Assembly (NCBI GenBank): GCA_945863785.1
Contig: CAMBAQ010000126.1
Coordinates: 1 to 5,615, forward strand
DNA length: 5,615 bases
Source of the DNA: Chthoniobacter flavus
GTDB lineage: Bacteria > Verrucomicrobiota > Verrucomicrobiia > Chthoniobacterales > Terrimicrobiaceae
Direction: 5' to 3'
Part shown: positions 5,452 to 5,615 of the stretch, piece after piece
Position numbering within the stretch: the first letter of the stretch is position 1
Layout: every line of letters starts with the position of its first letter
The notes under the pieces: generated by a model
What the model saw: the letters and a program-made list of their open reading frames with translations, nothing else
Told to the model about the DNA's origin: nothing
Databases searched by the model: none
Program-made: the position numbers and the translations under genes

Positions 5452-5615
5452 TTAGCGCGTGTCCGGATCGTCGAAATACTCGGTCTCGCGAGCCTCGGCG
5501 GAAAAAACTTTCACCGATTTGACTTGGATCGGAGTGTAGGAATAAATCCCGATTCGGTCATGACTGGAGCCGAACAGTGGAACACGCTCTTCATACTCGA
5601 GAATTTTTTTCCCAT
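5452..5615 (-). CDS. Unidentified protein, C-terminal 53 residues (partial)
   Basis: A clean open frame enters from the right edge (first complete codon 5613-5611) and ends at TAA 5454-5452. It includes ILEYEERVPLFGSSHDRIG and then IYSYTPIQVKSVKVFSAE, ending FDDPDTR. The alternating polar/hydrophobic pattern suggests beta-strands, as at the C-terminal end of a beta-sandwich, but I cannot assign a family. The same edge also starts with ATG at 5615 in another frame, giving a 34-residue peptide that looks like a shadow. No neighbour relation can be inferred beyond shared strand with the operon. Because the following 350 bases look degraded, this gene may itself be truncated at its 3' end. Confidence 0.45.
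   Translation of the reverse strand, partial: GKKILEYEERVPLFGSSHDRIGIYSYTPIQVKSVKVFSAEARETEYFDDPDTR

Noticed and set aside
5446..5457. Inverted repeat CGCTA-GT-TAGCG over the stop codon of the right-edge gene
   Set aside because: The five-base arms with a two-base loop cannot form a stable hairpin as such, and no T run follows, so it is not a supported terminator.

Overview
The window (moderately GC-rich by eye) looks like a bacterial chromosome segment carrying a sugar-catabolism locus. Everything that can be read as a gene lies on the minus strand, so transcription runs from high to low coordinates. Tandem Gfo/Idh/MocA dehydrogenases, a xylose-isomerase-like TIM-barrel protein, a PIG-L deacetylase, a NagB-like protein with a WWDYTTL N-terminus and GntR/LacI-type hybrid regulators are typical of the Verrucomicrobiota/Planctomycetota group. 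No start codon here has a convincing Shine-Dalgarno sequence, which fits that group. The lineage is an inference from gene content; there is no marker gene.

Layout in the direction of transcription. The right end (about 5615 to 4900) holds the 3' end of an unidentified gene, then a broken stretch with coding-like fragments in shifting frames, then the DNA-binding part of a GntR-family regulator whose ligand-binding domain is missing. An intact GntR/LacI-type regulator follows (4874-3783). The short gap after it (3734-3782) contains a promoter-like element whose spacer is nearly filled by a 21-bp inverted repeat, a strong operator candidate. Five tightly packed genes then form an apparent operon: two paralogous dehydrogenases (3727-2750 and 2744-1713), a sugar-phosphate isomerase/epimerase (1699-851), a PIG-L deacetylase (847-101), and the first 29 codons of a glucosamine-6-phosphate deaminase-like protein (88-1, cut by the window edge). 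Gaps between these genes are 3 to 13 bases.

Working model (inference): the regulator senses a sugar or sugar derivative and controls the operon through the inverted repeat. The dehydrogenases oxidise or reduce sugar hydroxyls, the TIM-barrel enzyme isomerises or epimerises a ketose or its phosphate, the PIG-L enzyme removes an N-acetyl group, and the NagB-like protein acts on the resulting amino sugar or a related sugar phosphate. That points to an acetylated or otherwise modified amino sugar as substrate, but the sequence does not identify it. I see no phage, CRISPR, tRNA, rRNA or intact insertion sequence. The most interesting items are the operator/promoter with a predicted leaderless start, the divergent tandem dehydrogenases, and the regulator relic beside the intact regulator.
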